Made by a program: the position numbers and the translations under genes. A model generated the notes under the pieces. The model made no database searches, was not told where the DNA came from, and saw nothing but the letters and a program-made list of their open reading frames with translations. This document shows, piece by piece, positions 63,267-64,000 of a DNA stretch of 64,000 nucleotides (position 1 is the stretch's first letter; every line of letters starts with the position of its first letter). The DNA is from Chengkuizengella sp. SCS-71B. GTDB lineage: Bacteria > Bacillota > Bacilli > Paenibacillales > KCTC-33759. The stretch spans positions 3,580,501-3,644,500 of the forward strand of contig NZ_JAZHSH010000001.1 in assembly GCF_040100845.1 (NCBI RefSeq), read 5' to 3'.

Positions 63267-64000
63267 TTAAGGTAGTGAAATTTTTTGACCAGGTACGATT
63301 AGATGTGGGTTGTTTCCAATCACATCTTTATTCATTTCGTAAATAGATTCCCATTTGGCCCCATCCCCTAATTGAGCAGCAGCAATTTTCCATAAATTAT
63401 CACCTGATTGAACAACGTAAGCATCAGTAGTTGCTTCTTCATTATTTTCCTCTGTACCTTCTTCAGTAGGTGTTTCTTCAGTAACATCTCCTGTTTCATT
63501 CTCTGAAGCTTCACCATTACCTAAAGCAATTGAAAATTTAGCAAAACCATTTTCCCCAGTTTCAATATACTTGAAGTTTTCACCTTCTACATATTTTTGA
63601 GCTTCTGGAGAAGTTTCAAACGTTACGTTCACATTGGCATCAATTGGCGCAAATGTCCAGTTCATATCCGCAGATGGGTTAATCGTTTGTTTTTCTAATA
63701 TGTAGTTGATAATAATTTGACGATTTTCATCAGGAGATTCAATGATTATTTTCTCACCATTAATACCAGGGAAGTTTCCACCACCACTAGCACGATAGTT
63801 ATTAGTAGCTACAATAAATTTCTGCTCTGCTGAAACAGGTTGACCTTCAAACTGTAAATTCACAATACGACTATTATCTGGATTAACAACGTTTCCTTTT
63901 GAATCATATTTTGCTGGTTGTGTTACATCAATTTCATAAGTCACACCATCAATAACGTCAAAATTGTAAGTAGGGAAACTTGTATTGATTAGTGTTTGTT
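63267..64000 (-). CDS. 5'-nucleotidase/2',3'-cyclic phosphodiesterase family protein, C-terminal part, with LysM
   Basis: The gene runs off the right edge: the frame stays open through 64000 and reads PTYNFDVIDGVTYEIDVT there, the substrate-binding C-terminal domain of 5'-nucleotidases (YfkN/CpdB type). Next come NNYRASGGGNFPG, a glutamate-rich linker, and a C-terminal LysM domain (VQSGDNLWKIAAAQLGDGAKWESIYEMNKDVI..HLIVPGQKISLP) for peptidoglycan binding. The whole enzyme would be secreted and wall-bound, releasing phosphate from nucleotides. The start lies outside the window; the GTG at 63942-63944 is internal. Confidence 0.9.
   Translation of the reverse strand, partial: QTLINTSFPTYNFDVIDGVTYEIDVTQPAKYDSKGNVVNPDNSRIVNLQFEGQPVSAEQKFIVATNNYRASGGGNFPGINGEKIIIESPDENRQIIINYILEKQTINPSADMNWTFAPIDANVNVTFETSPEAQKYVEGENFKYIETGENGFAKFSIALGNGEASENETGDVTEETPTEEGTEENNEEATTDAYVVQSGDNLWKIAAAQLGDGAKWESIYEMNKDVIGNNPHLIVPGQKISLP

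Overview
This is low-GC DNA from a Gram-positive spore-former-type bacterium (Bacillota, order Bacillales). The evidence is strong AGGAGG-type ribosome binding sites, frequent TTG/GTG starts, a Bacillus-like 16S rRNA, a purine riboswitch ahead of a PbuG-type permease, and the MoxR / DUF58 / transglutaminase / guaA gene order known from Bacillus. I cannot place the genus from sequence alone; Paenibacillaceae or a near relative is a guess.

Positions 330-25200 hold one long minus-strand biosynthetic cluster of about 27 tightly packed genes, many overlapping by 1-40 bases. In transcription order it has: a possible leader peptide, an AraC-type regulator, a membrane-anchored TPR-like protein, a ketosynthase, an enediyne E5/UnbU-like membrane protein, a truncated KS-like (chain-length-factor-like) protein, a second complete ketosynthase, a ketoreductase, an ACP, an enediyne E3/DUF1702 protein, an enediyne E4/UnbV lipoprotein, a class III aminotransferase, two methyltransferases, a cupin, two FabZ-like dehydratases, a second ACP, a family 2 glycosyltransferase, an AMP-dependent acyl ligase, an unrecognised protein, two alpha/beta hydrolases (one without a nucleophile), a GT1-like protein, a third ACP, a caspase-fold (C25/CHAT-like) protein with a zinc ribbon, a GT1 glycosyltransferase and a Gfo/Idh/MocA oxidoreductase. 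The KS/CLF/KR/DH/ACP set is what discrete, highly reducing type II polyene synthases of the aryl-polyene type use. Finding the E3-E4-E5 trio with it, and no multidomain enediyne PKS, is the most exciting feature of the window. My inference is a modified, glycosylated polyene or polyene-derived product. An SDR gene (25367-26119) has a near-identical promoter element and is probably co-regulated.

Positions 26506-29570 carry a YkuE-like phosphoesterase and an rRNA operon (16S then 5S) with no 23S gene between them. Positions 29677-38122 hold purine and housekeeping genes: guanine-riboswitch-controlled pbuG, guaA, the transglutaminase/DUF58/MoxR operon and bcp. Positions 38350-48838 hold a dehydrogenase, an XRE regulator/membrane-protein pair, a papain-like protease, an ECF sigma/anti-sigma operon, a two-component system, three tandem structured repeats and an ABC-2 exporter operon.

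Positions 49050-56624 hold an LCP cell-wall ligase overlapping hemL, a 694-base gap containing four consecutive small stem-loops with the same loop motif, and an orphan glutamate synthase large subunit whose Shine-Dalgarno is separated from its start by a perfect hairpin. The end holds a RibD/DHFR-like reductase, a GNAT acetyltransferase, a YtrA-type GntR/ABC operon whose regulator seems to start at ATT, htpG, and the C-terminal part of a LysM-bearing 5'-nucleotidase.
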